Shown: positions 51,608-59,405, counted from the first letter of the stretch. The stretch: DNA of 64,000 nt from Bacteroidota bacterium (GCA_027488905.1 JAIYAT010000007.1:62001-126000), one strand, 5' to 3'. The notes: generated from the letters alone by a model not told the origin. Made by a program: numbers and translations.

Positions 51608-53131
51608 ATGAAAACACAATTACTTAAAAGGCTTTCTGCTAGCCTACCTGCTGGCATGGCGCTCCTCACTTGGATGATTTTTTCAGTTTCCATTGCCAAT
51701 GCACAGATTATTTACACGGATGTGGAGCCAGATTTGAAGTTTACGCGAAGTACTACTGGTTCGATTGCTTATAACTTAGACCTTAATAAGGATAGCATAA
51801 CAGATGTGATACTAAGTGCAAATCAAACAACTACTAGCGGAGGCTTTCCACAGCCACGGCCAACCGTTACCAGAAGAGTGCTAGCAGCAACTGCTAGTGG
51901 AAGCAATCTGTTTATGGTTAAGGTAAGTCCACTAGTGCCTAATGGCTTAGCCTTAAATGCAAGGGTTGACTCAAGCAGTGAAGTATGGGCAAGCGCAACT
52001 GCTGGAATATTGAGGCAAAGTAATTCCTCTACTGGCAAATGGGTAGATACTACTGACCGTTTTCTTGCTATTAGAATATATGTAGCTGGGAATTGGCATT
52101 ATGGATGGGTACGTTTGTCTGTTGTAGTTACCACGAGTAATATTAGTTTCACGGTTAGAGACTATGCCTATAACAGCATCCCTAACCAATCTATACTTGC
52201 TGGAGAAACTAGCTGTACTGCTCCAACACTAAGCTTAACTTCTAGCGGGCCCTTGTCATTCTGCAAAGGCGAAAGTGTACAGTTAAATGCAGTTACTAAT
52301 TTTGCTTACTTACATCATTGGTTCAAAAATGGAAATAAAATTTTAGGAGTTGATTCCACTTTTTACAATGCAACAGCAACAGGTGCATACTATGTAATTG
52401 CAGGCAACAGTTGTGGCAATGCCATTTCAAGTGTGGATTCGGTTTTTGTGTTTGCAGAGGATAAAAGCGTTACGGTATCAGGAAAAACCTTTACGGCCAA
52501 TGCTGTAAATGCTAGCTACCAATGGATAGATTGTTCCACAAAGCAAACAGTTTCTGGAGCCACTGCAAAAACTTTTTCACCTAGCATCGAAGGCAGTTAT
52601 GCTGTAATTATTACTGAGAATGGCTGTAGTGATACCTCTTTGTGCTATACTTTCTGTAATGTAATTGATACCTCTATTACAGTATCAGGAACCACACTAA
52701 CTGCCAATGCAACTGGCGCCACTTACCAGTGGATTAATTGTTTTTGGCGCGAACCCGTTATTGGTGCCACTGCAAAAACTTTCTCACCAAAGTTTAGCGG
52801 CACTTATGCAGTTATTGTTAAGGTGAATAATAATTGTAACGATACATCATCTTGCTACTACATTACAGCTACTGGGATTGAAAGTGAAATTTTTGCTCCT
52901 GCAATTACACTTTATCCTAATCCTGCAAAAAGCCATGTAACCCTTGATTTAGGTGACAATCACAAAAGGGTTGAAGTTGAATTGGTGGATATGAATGGAA
53001 AAGTGGTTTATACCATTATTGCTTCATCGCAACAAATTGAAATTGACACAAAAGAGTTTGGTAAAGGCGTTTATGTTTTGCGTGTGCAAGCAGAAAATTA
53101 CCTCGTAACCAAAAAGTTGGTTATTGAATAA
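51608..53131 (+). CDS. T9SS type A sorting domain protein with Ig-like repeats
   Basis: A 507-residue secreted protein. I start it at ATG 51608, which gives the signal peptide MKTQLLKRLSASLP...IANAQ; an upstream TTG start at 51560 lies inside a copy of the dispersed motif and is unlikely. The body has a DLNKDSITDVIL segment (EF-hand-like Asp pattern), an Ig-like domain (SGPLSFCKGESVQLNAVT) and two near-repeats (SYQWIDCSTKQTVSGATAKT and TYQWINCFWREPVIGATAKT). It ends in a sorting domain (ITLYPNPAKSHVTLDL to TKKLVIE). Function is unknown. Confidence 0.82.
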   Translation: MKTQLLKRLSASLPAGMALLTWMIFSVSIANAQIIYTDVEPDLKFTRSTTGSIAYNLDLNKDSITDVILSANQTTTSGGFPQPRPTVTRRVLAATASGSNLFMVKVSPLVPNGLALNARVDSSSEVWASATAGILRQSNSSTGKWVDTTDRFLAIRIYVAGNWHYGWVRLSVVVTTSNISFTVRDYAYNSIPNQSILAGETSCTAPTLSLTSSGPLSFCKGESVQLNAVTNFAYLHHWFKNGNKILGVDSTFYNATATGAYYVIAGNSCGNAISSVDSVFVFAEDKSVTVSGKTFTANAVNASYQWIDCSTKQTVSGATAKTFSPSIEGSYAVIITENGCSDTSLCYTFCNVIDTSITVSGTTLTANATGATYQWINCFWREPVIGATAKTFSPKFSGTYAVIVKVNNNCNDTSSCYYITATGIESEIFAPAITLYPNPAKSHVTLDLGDNHKRVEVELVDMNGKVVYTIIASSQQIEIDTKEFGKGVYVLRVQAENYLVTKKLVIE

Positions 53132-53176
53132 TAACATAAGTTTCTTGGTAAACAATTCAAGCCAAGCGGCAAAAAG

Positions 53177-53551
53177 ATGAAGACTATAATCCTATTAGGT
53201 GGGCTTTATAACATGAGTTTTGCAATATTTCATATCCTATTTTGGAAAATATTTAACTGGCGCAGCGACTTGAAAAATTTAAGTTTTGCAAATAGGGCAA
53301 TTATGCAAATCCTAAATGTTCAAATTATAGTATACTTTGTTTTTACTGGAGTGGTTTGCTTTGTATTTCCAACAGAATTGCTCCAAACAAAACTTGGAAC
53401 TTATTTTTTAGGTGGAACATCTCTATTTTGGTTCGTTCGGACCATTCAGCAATTTGTTTTTTTAAATGTTAACCATTCTAAAATTCATATGCTAACCCTC
53501 ATATTTTTAATTGGGACAATACTGTTTGCTTTACCTGTATTGATAAACTAA
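53177..53551 (+). CDS. Four-helix membrane protein (hypothetical)
   Basis: A 124-residue inner-membrane protein with four hydrophobic helices (ILLGGLYNMSFAIFHILFW, IMQILNVQIIVYFVFTGVVC, YFLGGTSLFWFVRTIQQFVF, IHMLTLIFLIGTILFALPVL). It is reminiscent of a conserved but unnamed Bacteroidota family with GG-x-YN in the first helix. No catalytic motif is visible. It lies 45 bases after the T9SS gene. Confidence 0.7.
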   Translation: MKTIILLGGLYNMSFAIFHILFWKIFNWRSDLKNLSFANRAIMQILNVQIIVYFVFTGVVCFVFPTELLQTKLGTYFLGGTSLFWFVRTIQQFVFLNVNHSKIHMLTLIFLIGTILFALPVLIN

Positions 53552-53715
53552 CGAGGAAACAACATATAACCTGAAAGATCAATATAGCATTGAAAAATTA
53601 ATAGGATTAAGCGATGAGATAAAAGAAAAGATAAATCTGATAGTTTGTGAACATTCAATTTTATTTCTGTTTTTTGCATGGACTTAGTAATTTCGGGCTG
53701 CCAATGATGCAATAA

Positions 53716-54438
53716 ATGAGAATACCGTTAATATATATTCCCAAAACAAGATTTAAAAAATTCTTGTATATCGAAAAAAGATATAAATGTAATCATGTAA
53801 TTCTTCCATTAGGTTGTGATTGTCATCCTGCCTATATGTTAAATGCATTGCATCTAAGAAAATGGAGTTTACCCTTTGATTGGTTAAATATTAAACCAAT
53901 TAGAACATTTGAATATGTAGCTGAAAACATAAAGGATGGGTTTGAAAATTTTTTGAAAAATCCAAAACTAAACGAAGAGGGATACTTTGTAGCTGACCAC
54001 TATCTGTATGCTGAATTTATGCACGAAAAGGATTTAACGCATCAAAAAACCATACATAAATTTAATAGAAGAATTAATCGGTTTTTAAATCTGGTGAAAA
54101 GCGGCCAAATGCACTTTCTTCATAATATTCCAGTAAATTCAATCCAGACAGAAAATGATATTAACCAATATGTTAATAGTATAAAAGAATTCCAGACAAG
54201 CGTTTCACCCAATTCAACCCTACATATTTATTTAAGGTTTGATGACAATTTATCAGAAAACAAATTGCTTGCTGAAAAATTATACAGTGAGTTACAACGT
54301 TTAAATATACCCATAGATAAGTATTTAAGAGGGTTAAAGGAGTATGGTATTTGGGGGGTAAAATCTTACTACCCAAGTTTATTAGCTAATTTGGGAATTA
54401 ACATAAAAGTAACTTTTCCAAAAATATATATTAAGTAA
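53716..54438 (+). CDS. DUF1796 family putative papain-like cysteine peptidase
   Basis: A 240-residue cytoplasmic protein of the DUF1796 family, predicted but not proven to be papain-like peptidases. It shows VILPLGCDCHPAYMLNALHL, where the first cysteine is the candidate nucleophile, LPFDWLNIKPIRTFEYV and HFLHNIP, which supplies the candidate histidine. A C-terminal helical part follows (SENKLLAEKLYSELQRLNIP). Members often sit in cell-surface glycan regions. A possible small transcription unit and then a methyltransferase gene follow it. Confidence 0.72.
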   Translation: MRIPLIYIPKTRFKKFLYIEKRYKCNHVILPLGCDCHPAYMLNALHLRKWSLPFDWLNIKPIRTFEYVAENIKDGFENFLKNPKLNEEGYFVADHYLYAEFMHEKDLTHQKTIHKFNRRINRFLNLVKSGQMHFLHNIPVNSIQTENDINQYVNSIKEFQTSVSPNSTLHIYLRFDDNLSENKLLAEKLYSELQRLNIPIDKYLRGLKEYGIWGVKSYYPSLLANLGINIKVTFPKIYIK

Positions 54439-54457
54439 TATTTGCTAATAGGTTTGG

Positions 54458-54465
54458 TATATTTG
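54458..54465 (+). promoter_or_regulatory. Putative -7 box of a mini transcription unit
   Basis: TATATTTG, an exact TAnnTTTG match 20 bases after the DUF1796 stop and 27 bases before a full Shine-Dalgarno sequence. No TTG is at the normal -33 spacing; the nearest TTTG is 13 bases upstream. Confidence 0.35.
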
Positions 54466-54491
54466 GCGATATTGAACAACGCAATTTTTAT

Positions 54492-54554
54492 AAGGAGGAG
54501 TTGAGGATGTTGAATTCAAAAGCATTTAAAGGAAAAAATATGTTTATTCAATAA
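54492..54554 (+). CDS. Possible 15-residue small ORF with a full Shine-Dalgarno site
   Basis: AAGGAGG (54492-54498) lies 8 bases before ATG 54507, which opens the 15-codon frame MLNSKAFKGKNMFIQ ending at TAA 54552-54554. Strong Shine-Dalgarno sequences are unusual in Bacteroidota. A -7 box lies upstream and a hairpin with a T-run downstream (54587-54607). It could be a leader peptide, a small basic peptide or a chance ORF. Confidence 0.3.
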   Translation, partial: KEELRMLNSKAFKGKNMFIQ

Positions 54555-54586
54555 TTAAAATATAACAATTAAATTAGGTGGTCACG

Positions 54587-54607
54587 AAAAGCAACCTTTG
54601 CTTTTTT
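54587..54607 (+). terminator. Hairpin terminator
   Basis: An 8-bp stem, AAAAGCAA (54587-54594) with TTGCTTTT (54598-54605), a 3-base loop and continuing Ts to 54607. It could end the DUF1796 transcript or the small unit at 54458-54554. It precedes the methyltransferase gene by 54 bases. Confidence 0.6.
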
Positions 54608-54661
54608 GCTTACTTCAACTTATCATATGTTAGCATAACAAAATTCAAAACAAGTGGCTAA

Positions 54662-55501
54662 ATGAAATCATTAGTAAAAAAGCTAATCACTAAAGCGGTG
54701 CAGAACAAACACATCTGGGCTATTCTGGATGTAGCATTTATAAAAGCTGCTAGTTATGCGTCACATGAAAGGAAAATGGTCTACAAGAATAAGTACAACA
54801 AACAAAGCTTAACTATACTCGAGTCACTTTCGCAAAACCTAAGCGTATTAAATGGCCCATTTAAAGGCATGCTTTATCCGGAATTTAAATCTGTTGGAAG
54901 CGCGATTGCCCCAAAAGTTCTTGGCTCTTACGAAAGAGAATTGCATCAGATATTGGAAGAAATATGCTTAAACAACTATAGCGAAATTGTTGACGTAGGC
55001 TGTGCTGAAGGTTATTATGCAGTTGGATTAGCCATGCGCCTTCCTAAAGCCAAGGTGTTTGCATTTGATACAGATGATGATGCTATTCGTTTATGCAAAC
55101 AAATGGCGCAGATGAACAAGGTAGCCGACCGAATCATTATTGGTTCATTTTGTGATGCCAAGGTTCTTCAGTCAATTCCATACACAAAACGAGCCCTGAT
55201 CATCAGCGATTGCGAGGGATATGAAAAACAATTGTTCACCAAAGACACAGTCCCAACTCTTGCAAATCATGATTTGTTAATTGAAGTGCATGACTTTCTT
55301 GATATTGAAATTTCTTCTGTGATTCGACAGCGCTTTGAAGGTACGCATTCAATAAAAACAATTCGGAGCATTGATGATATAACAAAGGCACACACCTATG
55401 AATACGATGAATTAAAAAAATATAGTTTAGACGTTAGAAGAAGGTTTTTTGCAGAAAATCGTCCTCATATTATGGAATGGCTTTATATGACACCCTTATA
55501 G
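54662..55501 (+). CDS. SAM-dependent methyltransferase
   Basis: A 279-residue cytoplasmic methyltransferase with a Rossmann core: motif I EIVDVGCAEGYYAVGLAMRL, acidic loop VFAFDTDDDAIRLCKQMA, and motif IV-like ALIISDCEGYEKQLF. The sequence between the acidic loop and motif IV (IIIGSFCDAKVL) is typical of class I enzymes with FkbM-like relatives. The acceptor is unknown. It stands alone between a terminator and a 141-base gap, next to the DUF1796 gene. Confidence 0.82.
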   Translation: MKSLVKKLITKAVQNKHIWAILDVAFIKAASYASHERKMVYKNKYNKQSLTILESLSQNLSVLNGPFKGMLYPEFKSVGSAIAPKVLGSYERELHQILEEICLNNYSEIVDVGCAEGYYAVGLAMRLPKAKVFAFDTDDDAIRLCKQMAQMNKVADRIIIGSFCDAKVLQSIPYTKRALIISDCEGYEKQLFTKDTVPTLANHDLLIEVHDFLDIEISSVIRQRFEGTHSIKTIRSIDDITKAHTYEYDELKKYSLDVRRRFFAENRPHIMEWLYMTPL

Positions 55502-55642
55502 GCTGAGCGTCCTGCTAACAAGGCATCCCTGAGGACAGACTATCGTTCGTTACTAAACTTTATTCTATTAATTAAGAAGGAATTAAATGACAAATCTCAA
55601 AATCAAATCGAAAAAAGTATACACTAAAATTAAAATGTAATT

Positions 55643-56014
55643 ATGAAACTTGGCGCATTTTCTATCAGTCTTTCAGTAAAAGACATTCACGCATCTTTGG
55701 CTTTTTATGAAAAGCTAGGCTTCACCTTTAAAGGTGGAAACATTGAGCAAAATTGGGTAATCCTTAAAAATGAAAATGCCGTCATTGGCTTGTTTCAAGA
55801 AATGTTTGAAGGAAATATTATTACCTTTAATCCGGGTTGGGATGGCGATGCTCAAAACATAGAAAGCTTTGACGATGTAAGAGAAATTCAGAAGCATTTA
55901 AAAAGCTTGGGCGTTCCCATTGGCAGAGAAGCAGATGAAACCACTGCGGGTCCAGAATACCTTACCCTAACCGACCCAGATGGCAATGCCATTTTAATAG
56001 ACCAACATAGGTAA
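55643..56014 (+). CDS. VOC family protein (glyoxalase/bleomycin-resistance fold)
   Basis: A 123-residue protein of the vicinal oxygen chelate fold, with paired beta-alpha-beta-beta-beta modules. It shows FSISLSVKDIHASLAFYEKL, GFTFKGGNIEQNWVILKNEN, an internal Glu-rich stretch and the closing YLTLTDPDGNAILIDQHR, typical of glyoxalase-like or antibiotic-binding members. Several candidate metal ligands are present but the activity cannot be named. It is followed by an intergenic exact copy of the dispersed motif. Confidence 0.9.
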   Translation: MKLGAFSISLSVKDIHASLAFYEKLGFTFKGGNIEQNWVILKNENAVIGLFQEMFEGNIITFNPGWDGDAQNIESFDDVREIQKHLKSLGVPIGREADETTAGPEYLTLTDPDGNAILIDQHR

Positions 56015-56023
56015 AAGAATAAA

Positions 56024-56043
56024 GGTTTCGGTTTGAACCAAAC
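56024..56043. repeat. Dispersed motif, exact, longest form, intergenic
   Basis: GGTTTCGGTTTGAACCAAAC, 10 bases after the VOC gene stop; this copy defines the extended 20-base consensus. Confidence 0.9.
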
Positions 56044-56109
56044 ATAGCGACAGTTATTTTTGAAATTACTTTAGAAGGAAAACTTATTCAATAGCCAATT
56101 TGTCTATTC

Positions 56110-56143
56110 ATTAGTATGATTGGTAAGTTTGCCAATTACTAAT
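56110..56143. promoter_or_regulatory. Bulged inverted repeat upstream of the DUF2071 gene
   Basis: ATTAGTA (56110-56116) and ATTGG (56119-56123) pair with CCAAT (56132-56136) and TACTAAT (56137-56143), with a 2-base bulge and an 8-base loop. It ends 19 bases before the ATG at 56163, so it may be an operator or a 5' leader hairpin. Confidence 0.45.
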
Positions 56144-56162
56144 TAATTTCTAAGCATATACA

Positions 56163-56891
56163 ATGTTCAATACCTTTTTAACGGCCAAATGGGAAAACTT
56201 GATTATGGCAAATTATGCCATAGACCCATTGCTACTAAAACCCTATTTGCCTTATGGTGTGGAGCTAGATTTTTATGAGGGACAAACCTTTGTAAGCTTG
56301 GTTGGCTTTATGTTTAAACAAACCAGCTTGTTTCAGGTTCCAATACCATTTTTAGGGACTTTTGAAGAAGTGAACCTGCGGTTTTATGTTAAGCGAAAAG
56401 ACAAGGGAATTGAAAAACGAGGTGTTGTTTTTATCAATGAGACCGTGCCTTATAAACCTGTAGCCTGGCTGGCAAATAAATTATACAAAGAGCATTATAT
56501 CGCTATTCCAACCAAGCATGACATACAAATTGGTTCAAACCATAAACGTGTGCGCTATGATTGGAAAATTAACAAGGCTTGGAATCATATAGCAGTTAAG
56601 GCAACGAATGCAAATGAAGCCATGAAAACTGGAAGCATCGAGGAGTTTATTTTTGAGCATTATTTTGGCTATACAAAAATCAGTGAAACTAAATCCCAAG
56701 AATACAAAGTAAATCATCCCCGGTGGCTGGTAAATAAGGTAGAAGAATATACCCTTGATTGTGATTTTGCAGCTATGTATGGTCAAGAATTTTCAATTCT
56801 AGGCATGCAAAAACCACATTCAGTTATCCTTGCAGAGGGCTCATCTGTAAGTGTAGATTGGAAAAGAGTGCCTTTTGAGGCCAACATTTAA
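56163..56891 (+). CDS. DUF2071 (YqjF-like) protein
   Basis: A 242-residue protein of the YqjF / DUF2071 family, predicted beta-barrel acetoacetate-decarboxylase-like proteins of unknown role. It shows TAKWENLIMANYAIDPLLLK, YLPYGVELDFYEGQTFVSLV, EEVNLRFYVKRKDKGIEKRG and FINETVPYKPVAWLANKLY, the conserved order of the family. A one-mismatch copy of the dispersed motif encodes GSNHK. It stands alone; a putative Crp-type site follows at 56979. Confidence 0.88.
   Translation: MFNTFLTAKWENLIMANYAIDPLLLKPYLPYGVELDFYEGQTFVSLVGFMFKQTSLFQVPIPFLGTFEEVNLRFYVKRKDKGIEKRGVVFINETVPYKPVAWLANKLYKEHYIAIPTKHDIQIGSNHKRVRYDWKINKAWNHIAVKATNANEAMKTGSIEEFIFEHYFGYTKISETKSQEYKVNHPRWLVNKVEEYTLDCDFAAMYGQEFSILGMQKPHSVILAEGSSVSVDWKRVPFEANI
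56530..56542. repeat. Dispersed motif, one mismatch
   Basis: TTGGTTCAAACCA in the DUF2071 gene (I-G-S-N-H). Confidence 0.75.
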
Positions 56892-56978
56892 CAGAGGTAA
56901 AGGCCCCAATATATATCAATTAAAATAAGGTATGTTTTGAATCGTTTACTTTAGCTGATACCTATACATTGGTTTTAA

Positions 56979-56994
56979 TTTTTAGACATTTGTC
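56979..56994. promoter_or_regulatory. Putative operator 1 for the Crp/Fnr-type regulator
   Basis: TTTTTAGACATTTGTC, containing the inverted repeat GACA-TT-TGTC. The same 16 bases recur at 58145-58160, just after the Crp/Fnr gene. AGCTTGATT follows both sites at a similar distance (31 versus 27 bases from the shared AGACA), suggesting two promoters of one regulon. Confidence 0.6.
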
Positions 56995-57089
56995 CTAAGC
57001 ACATTCGTTTTTCAAGCTTGATTATTGCAAATGAAAAATCAGTATCCATTTGCTATTGATGATTTCACTTTAAATTTTTGATAGACAAC

Positions 57090-57337
57090 ATGAGAAAAAA
57101 TGTAATGCATGAGGATAGTTATGATTACTTAGTGAAAAGGATAAGTAATTTAAACAGGGAAAGTATAAGGTTATTTGGCACCATGCGTGTTGAACAAATG
57201 ATATGTCATTTATCTGACCAACTCAGACTTACCTTGAACCAGGAATCCATCCCTTATTAGGTAGGCTAAGCTCCAATGAATGGGGAAAGTTAATTTTTGT
57301 TCATATCGATTACCATCTGAAACAATTCAGTAATTAA
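57090..57337 (+). pseudogene. DUF1569/DinB-like protein, broken
   Basis: The first part (57090-57260) encodes an N-terminal segment with LNRESIRLFGTMRVEQMICH followed by LSDQLRLTL, the helix that carries the family's first metal histidine, and then stops. The last part lies in another frame at 57275-57337 and encodes EWGKLIFVHIDYHLKQF, the family's closing motif. The central third of the expected 150 residues is missing, so an internal deletion and frameshift have destroyed the gene. Confidence 0.75.
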
Positions 57338-57574
57338 AATAAGCTGAGGATCACAATTTTAGGACCCAGTATTGTTGGCCTTTAATTATGAATTGCATTT
57401 AATGCCCTAGTTAAGGCTCAACACAAGGTGATTTATTTGAGGTTATGCTTAAAAAAGCAGTAAGACACAAGCTATTGCCAAGTTGGGTTTCAATATATTA
57501 GCATATTTTTTATATTATTGAATAACCTAAATGAGCTATCCTAACAATTTAATCAAGAACCTTATAGCTTTTCA
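57338..57574. other. Intergenic region, no gene
   Basis: A 237-base AT-rich stretch between the decayed DUF1569-like gene and the Crp/Fnr gene. I see no exact promoter box, hairpin or convincing frame. Confidence 0.4.
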
Positions 57575-58135
57575 ATGACCATAGCAACCTACTTAAACCA
57601 CAATGGATTTTCTGAGGAAGAAGCCCGCAAAATTGCAAGTTGTTTCGAACCTCTTTTTTTAAATAAAGGGGATTATTTTGTGAAGGCGAACCAAGAGGCG
57701 CAATACTTGGGATTTCTTGAAAGTGGCATGCTTCAATTTTATACAGAGAATTTGGATGGGTTGGAAATTACTACCTATGTATCTCTGCCAAATAATATTG
57801 TAGCCTCTATTTATAGTTTTTTAAATAATTCGCCTGCTTCAGAAAACATAATGGCTTTGTTGCCTTCAAAAATTTGGGTGATTAACAAAAGTGAATTATT
57901 AAAATTAAGAGGCGAGTTTACCAGTTTTAATAACTTTTACATAGGCTTACTTGAATGGCAAATCTGCTGCATCGACAAGAATAGGTTTGATCTAATTACT
58001 TTAAGTGCTGAACAACGTTATGAGAAATTGCTGCTTGAGGAGCCAGAAATATTCCAAACCGTTCCATTGCAATACATTGCCTCTTTGCTTGGAATTACTC
58101 CTAGACATTTAAGTAGGTTGAGAGCAAAAAAATAG
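57575..58135 (+). CDS. Crp/Fnr family transcriptional regulator
   Basis: A 186-residue regulator with an N-terminal cyclic-nucleotide-binding-like beta-roll (LFLNKGDYFVKANQEAQYLG, FLESGMLQFYTENLDGLEIT, YVSLPNNIVASIYSFLN) and a C-terminal helix-turn-helix (PLQYIASLLGITPRHLSRLR). Key cAMP-binding residues are not conserved, as usual in Bacteroidota members. It stops 10 bases before a copy of a 16-bp palindromic element that also occurs 596 bases before its start, so it probably controls both flanking promoters. Confidence 0.92.
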   Translation: MTIATYLNHNGFSEEEARKIASCFEPLFLNKGDYFVKANQEAQYLGFLESGMLQFYTENLDGLEITTYVSLPNNIVASIYSFLNNSPASENIMALLPSKIWVINKSELLKLRGEFTSFNNFYIGLLEWQICCIDKNRFDLITLSAEQRYEKLLLEEPEIFQTVPLQYIASLLGITPRHLSRLRAKK

Positions 58136-58144
58136 CAGCTAACT

Positions 58145-58160
58145 TTTTTAGACATTTGTC
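58145..58160. promoter_or_regulatory. Putative operator 2 for the Crp/Fnr-type regulator
   Basis: A second perfect copy of TTTTTAGACATTTGTC, 60 bases before the ATG of the next gene. A weak promoter follows (TTG 58161-58163; CATTTTTG 58186-58193), so the site would sit just upstream of the -33 element, an activator position. Confidence 0.6.
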
Positions 58161-58219
58161 TTGTTCTTTCCATTGTAGCTTGATTCATTTTTGTGGACTC
58201 AATTTACACACTCAAAACA

Positions 58220-58675
58220 ATGAAAAAGCATCTTTTTCTGACAGTCTTCGTATTGTCAAGCTACTTGCTTACAGCGCAAAGTAGGTTTCCTAAAAATCAA
58301 ATTAGTATCAATGCCTTTAGAAATCCCTCGATAGGGTTAGAGTACCATAGAAATCAAGTTTCTGTGCATGCCGGCTACTATTTAACCAACTTTACCAGCG
58401 GCGTAACAACAGAATTTGCTAAAGTTGGCGTCTCTTATTGGTTTTTACCCTGGGGTAAGCAAGAAGTTCCATCTTCCTTGTATGCTGGTACCTCTTATTT
58501 GCGCGGTTTGACCCGAGAATATAAGCAGGAAAATGCCGCAGCCTTGGAGATTGGCGCAAGATTTACCATTTACAAAGGTTTAAATTTTAGGTTAGGTGCA
58601 ATTGCTTTGTATGCGGATGGGAAGGATGTTAAAATAAATCCAAATCCTAGTTTAAGTTATTCAATTAAATTTTAA
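58220..58675 (+). CDS. Small outer-membrane beta-barrel protein (hypothetical)
   Basis: A 151-residue exported protein. I start it at ATG 58220, giving the signal peptide MKKHLFLTVFVLSSYLLTAQ; a GTG at 58193 would precede it without signal character. Strands include QVSVHAGYYLTNFTSG, FAKVGVSYWFLPW, ALEIGARFTIYKGLNFRLGA and a terminal SLSYSIKF. No named family is recognised. It is the first gene downstream of operator 2, and the next gene begins 8 bases after its stop. Confidence 0.7.
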   Translation: MKKHLFLTVFVLSSYLLTAQSRFPKNQISINAFRNPSIGLEYHRNQVSVHAGYYLTNFTSGVTTEFAKVGVSYWFLPWGKQEVPSSLYAGTSYLRGLTREYKQENAAALEIGARFTIYKGLNFRLGAIALYADGKDVKINPNPSLSYSIKF

Positions 58676-58683
58676 TTTTACCT

Positions 58684-59379
58684 ATGCAACATTTTATAAC
58701 AACCCTTCTCCTTATAGCTTGTTTACAATTTCAAGTTAAGGGACAAAACCCTCTTTCTCAATCCACGCAAGTAGAAGTTGGGGTAGGATATATTCAGCCC
58801 CAATTTAGAAAAGGGGCAGAATTATTGCGTTCAAAAGAACTCAGAAGTAAAGGATTAAGTTACTACCAAGATGCCAATGGCAATAGAAAGGCTGTTGGAA
58901 GCTATGCTTCTCCTAACGGATTTAACCTTAGTATTGCCTATTATAAGCCAATCAAAAGGGTAAAGGGATTAATGCTAGGTTCAATAGTTAGAAATGCTCA
59001 AACAGGCTCAAACCCTAGCGATGGGGGATATGAAGAAGCATATTTCTTTAACTTTATTACGGCAGCAGTTGCGGCAAAATATTATCCTTTTCAGGAGAAA
59101 AACCTTTTTGTAAAAGCAGATTTTGGAATGGCAGCGGTACTAACCAAAAACAGGTTTATCAATAGTGCAAACGAACAAAACTTTTTTCATCAATTTGGCA
59201 TTGGTTCGGCCACAGGCTTAGAAGTTGGCTATGCTATTTCCCCTTGGGCAAATAAGGAAAAAGTAATTGAATTTAAACTTGGTGGGCAATTGGCAAATAC
59301 GCGCGTGGAGGTAAATGGGATTGGCGATGACAATTGGCAGTTTTCGGCCTTTTATTTAGGTGGCTCATTTATTTTCTAA
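58684..59379 (+). CDS. Outer-membrane beta-barrel protein (hypothetical)
   Basis: A 231-residue exported protein: signal peptide (MQHFITTLLLIACLQF, cleavage near VKGQN), then beta strands (TQVEVGVGYIQPQF, NLSIAYYKPIKRVKGLMLGS, FVKADFGMAAVLTKN, VIEFKLGGQLANTRVEV) ending FSAFYLGGSFIF, a good terminal strand. No family is recognised. It follows the 58220 gene by 8 bases and precedes the DUF4386 gene by 26, so the three form an operon under the Crp-type site. Confidence 0.7.
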   Translation: MQHFITTLLLIACLQFQVKGQNPLSQSTQVEVGVGYIQPQFRKGAELLRSKELRSKGLSYYQDANGNRKAVGSYASPNGFNLSIAYYKPIKRVKGLMLGSIVRNAQTGSNPSDGGYEEAYFFNFITAAVAAKYYPFQEKNLFVKADFGMAAVLTKNRFINSANEQNFFHQFGIGSATGLEVGYAISPWANKEKVIEFKLGGQLANTRVEVNGIGDDNWQFSAFYLGGSFIF

Positions 59380-59405
59380 GGGTTTATAAAATTAATTAAA
59401 ACAAG

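Noticed and set aside
53552-53690. A fragment frame reading KDQYSIEKLIGLSDEIKEK before the DUF1796 gene
   Set aside because: It has no start codon, is followed by a hydrophobic run and a stop, and matches nothing I recognise; it may be a gene remnant but cannot be supported.
54662-56014. Methyltransferase and VOC protein as a resistance island
   Set aside because: They have separate upstream gaps, no mobile-element marks and base composition like the surroundings; co-location alone is not evidence.
367-56542. The motif core GGTTCAAACC resembles the T-arm of tRNA genes
   Set aside because: It lacks the 11-base T-arm spacing, no cloverleaf can be drawn around any copy, and most copies are inside good coding genes.
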